Shown: positions 16,880 through 25,855 of the stretch, piece after piece | Numbering within the stretch: the first letter of the stretch is position 1 | How the letters are laid out: every line of letters starts with the position of its first letter | DNA from: Pseudomonadales bacterium | Lineage (GTDB): Bacteria > Pseudomonadota > Gammaproteobacteria > Pseudomonadales > Azotimanducaceae | Direction: 5' to 3' | NCBI GenBank assembly: GCA_019090615.1 | Contig: JAHRVQ010000050.1 | Coordinates: forward strand, 22,480-86,479 | DNA: 64,000 nt | Translations under genes and position numbers: made by a program | Notes under the pieces: generated by a model | What the model saw: the letters and a program-made list of their open reading frames with translations, nothing else | The model's database searches: none | Told to the model about the DNA's origin: nothing

Positions 16880-17791
16880 TCAGGCGGTTGTGGCGATGGT
16901 ATAGAGTGATGCTATGTCGGGGTTTTTGTCGGTACTTTTAACGGCACCTGTTGCAATCAACCTTTCCATTGCTGCGAGCACACTACGGCCTGCTGCAGGA
17001 TAGAGGTGTTCGCCCACGCCGACGTACATTATTGGTACCATATCTTCGATAATTCCAACGCCATCACGCAGACAATCAATAATTTGTTGTTCGCGTTCCT
17101 GTCGATGATCAATATAAGCTTGCACATAGGTTTTTACATCTTTGATACAGGTGCCATGGGTCGGCCAGTAAATTTCATCATCACGTTCGAGTAAAATATC
17201 AAGACTGTCTCTGTATTGGGTCATATCTCCGTCGGGTGGACCGACAATGGTTGTTGACCAACCCATAATATGGTCGCCGGTGAAGAGTGCTTTTTCTTCC
17301 TTCAGGGCAAAACATAGGTGGTTTGAGGTGTGTCCTGGGGTATAAACACATTCGACAGTCCACCCTTCACCCTGGATGATATCGCCGTGTTGGCTGACAA
17401 CATCAGGTACGAAGTCCATATCGCCGCCAGCCTCAATGGGTACACCAGAGGCGATTTTCCCCGCACCATGGGGACCGTAACCATAGGTTTTACACTGCCA
17501 GAATTCCTTTAGCTCTTTTGCTGCAGGTGAATGGTCCATATGGGTATGGGTGATTAATATATGGGTAACCTGTTCACCTTTGAGACTGTTTTTTAGGGCC
17601 TCGATATGTGCGTCGATTAATGGGCCTGGGTCAATTACTGCGACCTTGCCTCGGCCAATGATATAGGTACCGGTACCTTTAAAAGAGAATGCACCAGGGT
17701 TTTCTGCGGTAACGCGACGAATCATGGGTGTGATTTCTTCTAACTTCGCATATTCGAAATCATAATTATGTATGAAAGGTATCTTGGCCAT
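16880..17791 (-). CDS. MBL-fold hydrolase, LACTB2-like
   Basis: A 303-residue metallo-beta-lactamase-fold protein starting MAKIPFIHNYDFEYAK. It has the metal motif ITHTHMDHSP (HxHxDH), YTPGHTSNHLCF, the Asp of LFTGDHIMGW and WPTHGTCI, followed by a winged-helix-like C-terminal region. This layout fits LACTB2-like hydrolases, which include RNases and thioesterases, so chemistry is not settled. An in-frame ATG 39 bp upstream exists; the chosen start fits homologue-like N-termini better. It converges with the acyl-CoA dehydrogenase operon. Confidence 0.82.
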   Translation of the reverse strand: MAKIPFIHNYDFEYAKLEEITPMIRRVTAENPGAFSFKGTGTYIIGRGKVAVIDPGPLIDAHIEALKNSLKGEQVTHILITHTHMDHSPAAKELKEFWQCKTYGYGPHGAGKIASGVPIEAGGDMDFVPDVVSQHGDIIQGEGWTVECVYTPGHTSNHLCFALKEEKALFTGDHIMGWSTTIVGPPDGDMTQYRDSLDILLERDDEIYWPTHGTCIKDVKTYVQAYIDHRQEREQQIIDCLRDGVGIIEDMVPIMYVGVGEHLYPAAGRSVLAAMERLIATGAVKSTDKNPDIASLYTIATTA

Positions 17792-18297
17792 TATTTTTAT
17801 GCTCTTGTAATCAGAAAACTCGAGGAGCATAGCTGATCACAGACATTGTCGCTAGTGACTTGAAAGATATAGAACTGAGGTGGATTGTAAATGATGTCCT
17901 GATACGGAGAAGGGTGCTTAGCGCCAAGGAGGGTGATCGTTTGTATTTCTGAAAAAATATTATTTTTCCTGTTATCACTTTGTTATTGTTTCAGATCAGA
18001 AAGCGTAACTGGGGTCGTCGGAACGCCACCATCTGTGCCCGATTGGATTGCCCAAGCCAGCTTATGTTTTAATGAATTGATCGATGGGAATATGGTCGGT
18101 TGGTCATTTTATGGCTTAAGGATAAGGTGGATTGTTTAATGCCTGGTTAAATTTGGGTTAGGTAGAATAGATGTAAGTAAAACGATAAATTGATTACTTT
18201 TGATTACGTTTGATTTTTTTGGATTCATAAACATGTTTTTAGCAGCTGAGGTTAGCTAAAGTGAATTTGAATAAATTGGGGACTATGGGAATTATGT
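17792..18297. other. 500-bp intergenic region
   Basis: It lies between divergent MBL hydrolase and HD-GYP genes. It includes a strong AAGGAGG at 17926-17932 without a well spaced start, an open frame of 68 codons from a GTG directly abutting it (17933-18139; signal-like segment FFLLSLCYCF), and a 10-bp T-rich tandem triplication at 18191-18220. I do not call a gene here. Confidence 0.5.
18191..18220. repeat. 10-bp tandem triplication
   Basis: tgattacttt, tgattacgtt and tgattttttt follow each other about 80 bp before the HD-GYP start codon, in its likely 5' region. Confidence 0.8.
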
Positions 18298-20067
18298 ATG
18301 GCTTCTGATCAACTTTCATTTGCCCGTTTGATTGATATCGGTTTGGCTTTGTCGGCTGAGACGGATAGTGACCGCCTGATGGAACGAATCCTGCTTGAGG
18401 CGAAAGATATTGGCAATGCGGATGGTGGTACGCTGTATATTCGCAGTAATGAGGATCAACTGGTATTTACGATAATGCGTACCGATTCGCTGGGCATTGC
18501 GCAAGGGGGTACCACTGGTAAATCCATATTACTACCTGCTGTGGAGATGTTTGGCATTAACGGCGAACCGAATCTCAATAATATTGTTAGTTACGCGGCA
18601 AACACCGGCGAAACTATCCATGTTGATGATGCCTATGAAACGGACAAGTTTGATTTTTTTGGTGCCAAAAAATTTGATGAGGGTATGGGTTATAGGTCGA
18701 AGTCATTCTTAACCGTGCCATTAAAAAATAATACTGGTCGAGTTATTGGGGTGCTTCAGTTACTTAATTCGATTGACCCAAAGAGCCAACAAGTATGCAG
18801 TTTTTCTCCAGAAACTCGCCCCCTGATCGAAGCATTGGCTTCGCAGGCTGCGATTTCTCTTGAAAATCAGAATTTACTGGCATCACAAAAGAACTTGTTA
18901 GACTCCTTTATAGAATTGATGGCTAGTGCTGTGGATGCGAAATCCCCATACACTGGAGGGCATTGTCAGCGAGTTCCCGAGCTGACTGAAATGTTGACCG
19001 CTGCTGCCTGTGCGTCAGAGGATGAAAACTATAAAGATTTCGATCTCACTGAAGAAGAATTATACGAATTACATATTGGTGCCTGGCTACACGATTGCGG
19101 TAAGGTTACAACGCCAGAATATGTGGTAGACAAGGCCACCAAACTAGAAACTATTACTGATCGTATTCATGAGGTGCGAATGCGCTTTGAATTGGTAAAA
19201 AGCGATCGAGTTATTCAATACCAGGCTAAATTAATTGCTGGTGCGGATAATGAAAAGGATTTGAAAGTCGAACTTGACAGGCAGTTGGCAGAACTTGATG
19301 AGCAATTTGCATTTATTGCTGAATGTAATTTAGGTGGTGAGTTCATGTCTGATGAGCAGATCGCCAGGCTGGAAAGTATAGCAACCATCGAGTGGACTCA
19401 AACACTGGATGATCGTTTGGGCGTATCTTTTGATGAGGCGAAAAGGAAAGCCCGTTCAGCACCGCAAGCGTTGCCTCGTCGGGTACCCTTATTGTCTGAC
19501 CGACAAGACCATATTATAGAATACGATGCAATTGAACATACCCAGGATGTTGATAGTCGATATGGCTTTGATATGGAAATGCCTGAGCACAAATATAATC
19601 TTGGCGAAGTTTATAATCTGCGGATTAGACGCGGCACTCTAACCGAAGAAGAGCGATTTAAAATTAACGACCATATAGTCCAAACTATTGTCATGTTGGA
19701 AAATTTACCGTTTCCAAAATATCTTGAGCGAGTGCCCGAAATAGCTGGCGGTCATCATGAAAAAATGGATGGGACTGGATATCCCAAGAAATTGAAAGGC
19801 CATGAAATGTCAATTCCCGCTAGAATAATGGCTATTGCCGATGTTTTTGAGGCGTTAACTGCAGCGGACAGGCCTTATAAAAAACCCAAGTCCTTAAGTG
19901 AAAGTATTAAAATTATGGCCTTCATGGTGGATGACCATCATCTGGATGGTGATTTATTCAAGCTGTTTCTCGAAAGTGGTGTTTATATGGACTATGCCGA
20001 AAAATATTTGCAGGAAGAGCAGATCGATAAAGTTGATATCGAAAAATATTTTTCGGTGTCTGCATAA
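18298..20067 (+). CDS. GAF and HD-GYP domain phosphodiesterase
   Basis: A 589-residue cytoplasmic protein. Residues about 8-195 form a GAF sensor domain and about 205-575 an HD-GYP domain, the family that degrades cyclic di-GMP. Metal and motif residues are present: HD at 265-266 (LHDCGK), HH at 486-487 and GTGYP at 492-496, followed by ARIMAIADVFEALTAADRPYK. Oddity: about 165 charged, helical residues are inserted between the HDCGK helix and the RRGTLTEEERFKINDHI segment, which are close together in standard HD-GYP domains. A GGGA ribosome site precedes the ATG. The stop codon lies in a 13-bp tandem duplication. Confidence 0.88.
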   Translation: MASDQLSFARLIDIGLALSAETDSDRLMERILLEAKDIGNADGGTLYIRSNEDQLVFTIMRTDSLGIAQGGTTGKSILLPAVEMFGINGEPNLNNIVSYAANTGETIHVDDAYETDKFDFFGAKKFDEGMGYRSKSFLTVPLKNNTGRVIGVLQLLNSIDPKSQQVCSFSPETRPLIEALASQAAISLENQNLLASQKNLLDSFIELMASAVDAKSPYTGGHCQRVPELTEMLTAAACASEDENYKDFDLTEEELYELHIGAWLHDCGKVTTPEYVVDKATKLETITDRIHEVRMRFELVKSDRVIQYQAKLIAGADNEKDLKVELDRQLAELDEQFAFIAECNLGGEFMSDEQIARLESIATIEWTQTLDDRLGVSFDEAKRKARSAPQALPRRVPLLSDRQDHIIEYDAIEHTQDVDSRYGFDMEMPEHKYNLGEVYNLRIRRGTLTEEERFKINDHIVQTIVMLENLPFPKYLERVPEIAGGHHEKMDGTGYPKKLKGHEMSIPARIMAIADVFEALTAADRPYKKPKSLSESIKIMAFMVDDHHLDGDLFKLFLESGVYMDYAEKYLQEEQIDKVDIEKYFSVSA

Positions 20068-20080
20068 GGTGTCTGCATAA
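20055..20080 (+). repeat. 13-bp tandem duplication spanning the HD-GYP stop codon
   Basis: ggtgtctgcataa occurs at 20055-20067 and again at 20068-20080. The first copy encodes the last residues and the TAA; the second repeats the same bases, including an in-phase-looking TAA, in the 3' region. Confidence 0.95.
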
Positions 20081-20103
20081 GTTTAGGGCTTTCTATAAAA
20101 GAG

Positions 20104-20169
20104 CCGCTCAGGGCTGTTTATAGAAACCGCTCAGGGCTGTTTATTGCAGAGCCGCTCAGGGCTGTTTCT
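20104..20169. repeat. 23-25-bp tandem array, ccgctcagggct core, 3 copies
   Basis: Units begin at 20104, 20127 and 20152, each starting ccgctcagggctgttt. Two copies are preceded by GAG, giving a small GAGCC/GGCT hairpin followed by T. The array sits between convergent genes and its third copy encodes the C-terminus of the minus-strand gene ending at 20156. A near-identical unit with the same 23-bp period is at 63876-64000. Confidence 0.9.
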
Positions 20170-21163
20170 GGAAACAGTCTGAAAGTTTACAGAATCCTAA
20201 TGGGTTCTTCGAACCTACTCCCAGTACTCCTTCACAATAGGCCATTGCTCGATCCAGCGCTACTTCCTGAGCGGGGCCTTGCTGCGCAATCGTTCGAGAT
20301 TTTGCCGTTCCCTTTAATAACGCTGTTACCTCACAGCGCCAAATTTCTTCAGGCAATTGTTGGCCTGATTGAGGCTGTGGCGATTCTTCGGCTGGGTTTA
20401 TGATTGATGTCATTGTTGATGGCGCGCTTGTCGGTGAAGCTGGTGTCGGGGTTGTTCTATGCGATGATTTTGCTGCTGTTTTTGGTGTTGCGGTTTGAGC
20501 CGTGGTATGAGTGGTTATTGCAACTGTTTTTGAAGCTGTTTTTGAAACTTTTTTTGAATTGACGGGTAATACAGTTTCTAAATGTTGCCGAGTTGGTTTT
20601 TTAATTGATGCTGACTGCGTAGAATCGGTTTGCTTTTCGGTGCTTGCCAGTAGTGGCAGCCGTGCCTGGGCACCATTGGTGAAAACCAGTTTGAACCATT
20701 GATTAGCTTCAAATTGACTATTTTTTATGTCGACATAGAGTCTATTTGGCTGACTGAGCTCAGCAAAGGTTTTTTCGAGCAATAATTCTCCTTGCTGGTA
20801 GATGAATATTCTGTCGCGCTCACCGCGAATTAGATATTGACAATCTTGGCTTAAAAATAGGACGTTGGAAAACCAGCCGCTGGTACGCCAGAGTTGTAGG
20901 TCCTGATTTTTTGCGGATACCTTAAAGCAACTGCCTACACCCACTCGCTCGGGGCTGGAAACCATTTTGAAATAGTGATCACCCGTTTTTGAGGTCACAA
21001 TAAAAGCGATATCGGCGCTGTTACAGATGCTGATAAATAGTGCGACTACAAACAAGCTAGTTCTGCTGTATAAATTTTTAAGTCTGGCTGGTTTTGCTCC
21101 GATTTTGGTGCTGGTTAGGTTGATGCTGTTTATTTGCCGGGGCAGCTGATGGGTTGGCTTCAT
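20156..21163 (-). CDS. uncharacterised anchored or secreted protein
   Basis: I do not recognise the family. From the ATG at 21163 the protein is 335 residues: a basic N-terminus, a hydrophobic segment (SLFVVALFISICNSA, about 35-50) that could be a membrane anchor or signal peptide, a domain of about 110 residues with strand-like segments (DHYFKMVSSPERVGVGSCFKV), a Thr/Lys/Pro-rich low-complexity linker, and a short C-terminal region with four cysteines (WRCEV, AYCEG, GFCKLSDC). The frame stays open for 40 more codons upstream (ATG at 21283). The C-terminus is encoded by a tandem repeat shared with the 3' region of the facing gene. Confidence 0.6.
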   Translation of the reverse strand: MKPTHQLPRQINSINLTSTKIGAKPARLKNLYSRTSLFVVALFISICNSADIAFIVTSKTGDHYFKMVSSPERVGVGSCFKVSAKNQDLQLWRTSGWFSNVLFLSQDCQYLIRGERDRIFIYQQGELLLEKTFAELSQPNRLYVDIKNSQFEANQWFKLVFTNGAQARLPLLASTEKQTDSTQSASIKKPTRQHLETVLPVNSKKVSKTASKTVAITTHTTAQTATPKTAAKSSHRTTPTPASPTSAPSTMTSIINPAEESPQPQSGQQLPEEIWRCEVTALLKGTAKSRTIAQQGPAQEVALDRAMAYCEGVLGVGSKNPLGFCKLSDCFQKQP

Positions 21164-21434
21164 ATACTTGACTATTCCTTGCTTAAACTCACGGATAATG
21201 ACCCGCGAGGCGTTGAATGTCACCAACGGATTAATATCCTGGTGTTTATGGCACAATGAGCCGCTAGTTTTCGAGTTGGCCATAACATTGGCGGGCAGGT
21301 TCTTTGTTTGGTTTATATCCTGTTATTGTGTCCAGCTGAGTAATTTTGGCAGCAATTTCTGGTGATATATTGCGGTGGTCTATGTTAGTGAAGTTCATGA
21401 GTTGCAGGAAAATAAGTTTACTGAGCGTCGGAGT

Positions 21435-23030
21435 ATGAAAATTAGGCTTATCATTTTATTGTTATGGTTGATCAGCAGCGACATAAAAGCAGCCGCAGTA
21501 GATTTTAATCAGCAATCCATCAATATTGCGCTTACCCAGGAACCACCCAACCTGAATACTGCCCGTACAACAGATCTAGTGAGCTTTTTTGTGTTAGGGC
21601 ACGTCAATGAAGGTTTGGTTAGATACGATAAGCGTGGTCGTATTAGTGCTGGGGTTGCAGAGTCCTGGCAGATCAGCGGGAATAAAATGATCTTCAAACT
21701 GAGGCGCAATGCGCGTTGGAGTGATGGTTCTGCATTGACCGCGCATGATTTCGTATTTGCCTGGCGGTTAATTAATGACCCCGCAACTGCAGCACCTTAT
21801 GCCTCAATTATGTATCCGATAAAAAATGCAGAAAAAATTCAGCGGGGGGAGTTACCAACAACTGCTTTGGGGGTCGCTGCAACCAGTAATCACCAGTTAG
21901 AAATAACCCTCGAAAATGCTTGTGGTTATTGTCTTGCAGCAATGGTTCATGTGGCTTTTTATCCGTTAAAGGAAACGTTTTATAAGGCGCAGGGCGAGCT
22001 TTATGCCGCTGAGGCTGAGAATCTGTTATCGAACGGGCCTTTTAGGCTATCTTCGTGGGTACATGGGTCACGATTGGAAATGGTGAAAAATGATACCTAC
22101 TGGGATAGCGACAGCGTGCATCTTAAACAAATTAATGTCGCGTATATAACAGAAGATAATCGAACCCGTCTGAATCTGTTTCGAGATAACCGCATTGCAC
22201 TGGTGAGATTAGGTACGGAAACGGTGCGGGAAGCGGCTGGACATGGGATGCGTTTAAAAACCTTTGTCAGTGGCGGTATGGCCTATTTGAGATTTAATAC
22301 CCAATCGGAAAAATTTACCGGCCATACTAAAATACGTCAGGCCATCCGATTAGTTTTTGATTCTGATGAATTCGTGAATAAAGTTATTGCTGTGCCCGGT
22401 TATAAGCCAACCTATTCATTTTTCCCGAGTTGGGTAGAGGGCGTAGATAATAAGTTCGTGGTTGAATATCCTGTTCCTAAGCCTGAAATTCAGATTAGCC
22501 TGGCTGCCGGTTTAGTGGCGGAGGTTTTGACCCAGGTCGGTTTGTCTGAAGCACCATCGTTAACTTTGCTGACTGTTACGTCACCTACTGGGGCAAAAAT
22601 CGCTGAATACCTACAGGGCCGATTGAAGCGAACTCTGGGTTTTAACATTAAAGTAGATCAACAAATTTTCAAACAATATCTGGTTAAAAGTGAAGCTGCT
22701 GATTTTGACCTGTCGTTGGCAAGCTGGTACCCAGATTTTGATGATATTTTCACCTATGCTGATTTGTTAGGGTCATATAATGGTAACAACCGAGGTAGGT
22801 ATCAAAATGTAGAGTATGATAAATGGTTGCGTATTCTACAGACTGTGGCGAGGCCAGAAGCGCGAATGCAGGCGGCTGCGCAACTACAGAATATCATTGT
22901 TCAGGAGGTGCCGGTGTTACCGATGGCCGAGACTGGCTCGGCTTATATTCAACATCCAAAATTAAAAGGAGTGGTGAGGCGTGTGCTGGGCGCTGACCCT
23001 GATTATCGTTTCGCTCAGGTCGTTAAATAG
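21435..23030 (+). CDS. family-5 (peptide/oligopeptide) ABC solute-binding protein
   Basis: A 531-residue periplasmic binding protein of the SBP_bac_5/OppA type. It has a signal peptide (MKIRLIILLLWLISSDIKA) and typical segments: NEGLVRYDKRG, AESWQISGNKMIFKLRRNARWSDGSALTAHDFVFAWRL-like region, and a C-terminal QVPVLPMAETG-like end. The frame is open to a GTG at 21375, but only the ATG at 21435 places the signal peptide at the N-terminus. No permease or ATPase genes are nearby, so it either uses a distant transporter or acts otherwise. An 18-codon frame (21382-21438) overlaps the start as ATGA. Confidence 0.87.
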   Translation: MKIRLIILLLWLISSDIKAAAVDFNQQSINIALTQEPPNLNTARTTDLVSFFVLGHVNEGLVRYDKRGRISAGVAESWQISGNKMIFKLRRNARWSDGSALTAHDFVFAWRLINDPATAAPYASIMYPIKNAEKIQRGELPTTALGVAATSNHQLEITLENACGYCLAAMVHVAFYPLKETFYKAQGELYAAEAENLLSNGPFRLSSWVHGSRLEMVKNDTYWDSDSVHLKQINVAYITEDNRTRLNLFRDNRIALVRLGTETVREAAGHGMRLKTFVSGGMAYLRFNTQSEKFTGHTKIRQAIRLVFDSDEFVNKVIAVPGYKPTYSFFPSWVEGVDNKFVVEYPVPKPEIQISLAAGLVAEVLTQVGLSEAPSLTLLTVTSPTGAKIAEYLQGRLKRTLGFNIKVDQQIFKQYLVKSEAADFDLSLASWYPDFDDIFTYADLLGSYNGNNRGRYQNVEYDKWLRILQTVARPEARMQAAAQLQNIIVQEVPVLPMAETGSAYIQHPKLKGVVRRVLGADPDYRFAQVVK

Positions 23031-23091
23031 TTGCGTAATTGGTCATTTTTTTGCTGAGGTTATCCGCTTAGCGTTTTAATTTATTCCCTTT

Positions 23092-23156
23092 AATAAGAGC
23101 CTTCAATAAGAGCCCTCAATACGAGCCTTCGTTTAGAGCTTTCACTAAGCGCCATC
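23092..23156. repeat. 13-bp tandem array, 5 decaying copies
   Basis: Units at 23092, 23105, 23118, 23131 and 23144 run from aataagagccttc through increasingly diverged versions. The last copy runs into the 3' end of the convergent DUF2959 gene. The array occupies most of the spacer between it and the solute-binding protein gene. Confidence 0.85.
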
Positions 23157-23975
23157 ACTTAAATCATTGATAAAACTATCAGATTCATCAATGGCGGATT
23201 GCATAGCTTTGAGTAGTTTTTTGATGTCATTATCTACCCGACTAAATTCTCCTTTGAGCGAGGTGATTGCTCTGGCATTGAGGTTATGTTTTAGATACAG
23301 AACATTATCCTTTAGCGTAGCTAATACAGGTTCAATACTCTGTTCGGCTCGACGCATGGCGTTCATCACACGGGCAAATTGACGCTCGGTTTGACGCAAC
23401 TTTCGTTCGCTGTCGCGTTTAAGTGCTGTGCTGCTATATTCTTGCAATTCATTCTGCCATTCTTCAAACAGGGCAATAGAGACTGAGTTAACTTTATTAA
23501 TACGTTCTGTGATTTTATCGGCAGCAATTACGCTTTCTTCGTATTCACCTTTTAGCGTTTCGTAGATGGTCTTGATGTCGATGACATTTTCTGCATTTTT
23601 ACTGCCTTCGCTTGCTTTGTCGTTATAGTTATCAGCATAACCAAGTACTAGCTGAAATTGTTCCAGGGCATCCTGGAATTGTTCCCTGCCGTCTTGTTGG
23701 GCTTCCTGAGCTGATTCTATACGGTCAATCAAGATATCTCGTTTATGGATGCCAATTTGATCCATCGCGGCGATGTAGGCAGTCTCGCAAGCGGATATTT
23801 GTAGCAAAAAAGACAGCAAAAATATTCTCCCCGCTATTGTAAAAGCATTGTTTGTAAGGGGATTGTTTGTCAGTGCATAGCTGACATTGTGTGAGAATTT
23901 ATTTTGCACTAAGTCGCGCCAGGCTTTTTTCATATCAAACCGGTTGTAAAATATGGTTAATGTTTGTTTTGGCAT
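23145..23975 (-). CDS. DUF2959 family lipoprotein
   Basis: Up to 276 residues. The family is recognised from IGIHKRDILIDRIESAQEAQQDGREQFQDALEQF, here cited in part: HKRDILIDRIESAQEAQQ. A hydrophobic segment ending LLQISAC is a good lipobox (Cys63 counting from the first ATG), so this is probably an anchored lipoprotein. The mature part is almost entirely alpha-helical coiled coil. The function of the family is unknown. A second ATG at codon 15 (23933) gives a more usual signal length. A small duplication (NPLTNN/NAFT) lies in the N-terminal region. Confidence 0.82.
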   Translation of the reverse strand: MPKQTLTIFYNRFDMKKAWRDLVQNKFSHNVSYALTNNPLTNNAFTIAGRIFLLSFLLQISACETAYIAAMDQIGIHKRDILIDRIESAQEAQQDGREQFQDALEQFQLVLGYADNYNDKASEGSKNAENVIDIKTIYETLKGEYEESVIAADKITERINKVNSVSIALFEEWQNELQEYSSTALKRDSERKLRQTERQFARVMNAMRRAEQSIEPVLATLKDNVLYLKHNLNARAITSLKGEFSRVDNDIKKLLKAMQSAIDESDSFINDLSDGA

Positions 23976-24019
23976 AGGTATGAGGGGCTCTAAGGTCCGA
24001 TGTTAGTGAGAGATACATT

Positions 24020-24052
24020 AGTACAATACGAGTATAATACGAGTGCAATACG
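24020..24052. repeat. 11-bp tandem triplication after the GS-like gene
   Basis: agtacaatacg, agtataatacg and agtgcaatacg are consecutive, beginning 8 bp beyond the end of the minus-strand glutamine synthetase-like gene. Confidence 0.85.
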
Positions 24053-24060
24053 CAGTATGA

Positions 24061-25446
24061 CTAAATCATTTCGAAGTATCTCTCAAACTCCCATAAAGTG
24101 ATGGTTTTGCTATTTGTCTGCTCGGCTTCGGCATTAAAAGCGAGCCATTCGGCAGCCCGAGTTTTGGCCCAATACTGAGTAATATCTTCGCCGAGTATTT
24201 GTTGTAACAGATCGTCAGCAAGCAGGCATTTGCTGGCGCTTGATATATTTGTTGGTAAATCCAGTTCTGATGCGGGTAATCCCCAGGCTAATCGGGTGAA
24301 CTCTTCTGGCGGGCTTAACTGATGTTTGATGCCAGCGAGTCCACCGGCGAGGATGATTGCCAGGGCGAGATAAGGATTGCAGTCTCCTGCAGGTAGACGA
24401 TGTTCTATTCGACAGCTGCTGTCGTTGGTAGAGATGGTTCGGATTGCAGTTGACTTATTATCCTCACCCCAGGTAGCAGTCATGGGCGCAGCGGCATACT
24501 GGCTGAATCGACGATATGAATTTATTGTTGGGCAAAGGTATGAAACTGCACCATGCAAGGTTGCCATAATGCCAGCCAGCCATTGCAACATGATTGAGCT
24601 GCGGTTGTGCGGCATTTGCGCCGAGAAAAAAACATTGTTTTTAGTTTGCAGGCTGAATAGCGAATGGTGAACGTGCATGCCACTGCTATAGCCGGGGGTG
24701 GCTTTAGCCATAAACGTCACTGCCATGCCCATATCAACAGCGATTTCGTATAAAATTTGTTTGCTTCTGACCACGTTGTCTGCCATCTGTAAAGGGTCTG
24801 TGGGGCTTAAGTTAAGTTCTATTTGACCAACACCGGCTTCATCATTCCAGGCTTCCCATTGAATCCCTTGCCAATTTAGGCGCTTGGTTACCTGCCTCAT
24901 AAAGGGCGCCACAAGGTGGGCGTTGCGTATACTGTATATGCCGCCTTTTTTGCTTGCGCTAACTGGATTTAAATATTTGTAGTTATCGCGGTGTAAATCT
25001 TTGTAGCTATCCTCAAACAGGAAAAACTCTAGTTCAACTGCCGCCTTGATACCATACCCTAGTTGAGCGACCTGGCTAACCATACGTTTCAGGGTTGAGC
25101 GTGGGCAAAGTTGCAGGGGAGTTCCAGCGACATCTGTAAAGTCACAGATAATATGTCCAAGGTCTGGGTCATTCCCATCCGAGATCAAGGTGTTGATGTC
25201 AGGCTGTAAACAAATGTCCCCAAAGTTGGGTTGTCGTTGGGGATGCCAGATACTCATATGTGGCATCCCATTGATGTCCATATTAAGTGCAATATCTGTT
25301 ATTGCATGGCCGCCAGCTAAGCTTTGAAAGAACTTATCACGTTGTAAATATTTACCAACCCCCGGGCCGTCCAGCGTCGTAGCATAGGTGCGAATGATTT
25401 CAACATGATGCCTGTCGAGCCATTCGCGAAGTTCGTGTAATTCCAT
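24061..25446 (-). CDS. glutamine synthetase family protein (glutamate-amine ligase type)
   Basis: A 461-residue protein of the glutamine synthetase superfamily, closer in length and sequence to gamma-glutamyl-polyamine synthetases (PuuA-like) than to GlnA. Visible landmarks: VELEFFLFED (metal-binding Glu region), AKATPGYSSGMHVHHSLF, GEDNKSTAIRTI and RIEHRLPAGDCNPYLALA. It would ligate glutamate to an amine with ATP; the amine is unknown. No puu catabolic genes are adjacent. Its ATG overlaps the stop of the preceding gene by one base (TAATG), and it ends a leftward operon starting with ribBX. Confidence 0.85.
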   Translation of the reverse strand: MELHELREWLDRHHVEIIRTYATTLDGPGVGKYLQRDKFFQSLAGGHAITDIALNMDINGMPHMSIWHPQRQPNFGDICLQPDINTLISDGNDPDLGHIICDFTDVAGTPLQLCPRSTLKRMVSQVAQLGYGIKAAVELEFFLFEDSYKDLHRDNYKYLNPVSASKKGGIYSIRNAHLVAPFMRQVTKRLNWQGIQWEAWNDEAGVGQIELNLSPTDPLQMADNVVRSKQILYEIAVDMGMAVTFMAKATPGYSSGMHVHHSLFSLQTKNNVFFSAQMPHNRSSIMLQWLAGIMATLHGAVSYLCPTINSYRRFSQYAAAPMTATWGEDNKSTAIRTISTNDSSCRIEHRLPAGDCNPYLALAIILAGGLAGIKHQLSPPEEFTRLAWGLPASELDLPTNISSASKCLLADDLLQQILGEDITQYWAKTRAAEWLAFNAEAEQTNSKTITLWEFERYFEMI

Positions 25447-25832
25447 TAAAGCTCACCCAACGTTATTATGGTGTGGCCGCTAAAAATTGCTAGCAGGTGA
25501 GGTGATTTTCCACTGACAAATACTACAATGTTATCGCTAGCCGGTACCAGCTCCTGCGGGATACTGTCGTGGCTGTGGCTAATCACGCCACGCATGTAAA
25601 AATCGGCATAAAGGATGATTTTAACCGTTTTTTTTATGCCGCTTTGAATGCGTAATTTATCGTCGCTGATTGAAATAGTTATGCTGCTATAGCTGTTTGT
25701 TGATTGCAGCGCAAAACGGCCAGTTATTTTTCTCGCGATTTTGTCAAAATTTGCGCCAGTAGATGCCTGCCTAAGTTTGTTGGCGAACATTTTAACTACT
25801 GGCTTTGGGGCATCTTCTATTTCAATTGCCAT
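25446..25832 (-). CDS. uncharacterised 128-residue protein in ribBX-GS operon
   Basis: I do not recognise it with confidence. It is a soluble alpha/beta protein with no signal peptide. The middle (SITISISDDKLRIQSG followed by VKIILYADFYM) resembles the strand pattern of SCP2-like lipid-binding domains, and looks somewhat like the SCP2-type protein at 49133, but this is a visual impression only. It starts 23 bp after ribBX ends and overlaps the GS-like start by one base, so it is surely co-expressed with both. Confidence 0.7.
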   Translation of the reverse strand: MAIEIEDAPKPVVKMFANKLRQASTGANFDKIARKITGRFALQSTNSYSSITISISDDKLRIQSGIKKTVKIILYADFYMRGVISHSHDSIPQELVPASDNIVVFVSGKSPHLLAIFSGHTIITLGEL

Positions 25833-25855
25833 TTTAATCGCAGCGTGAAGGCCTG

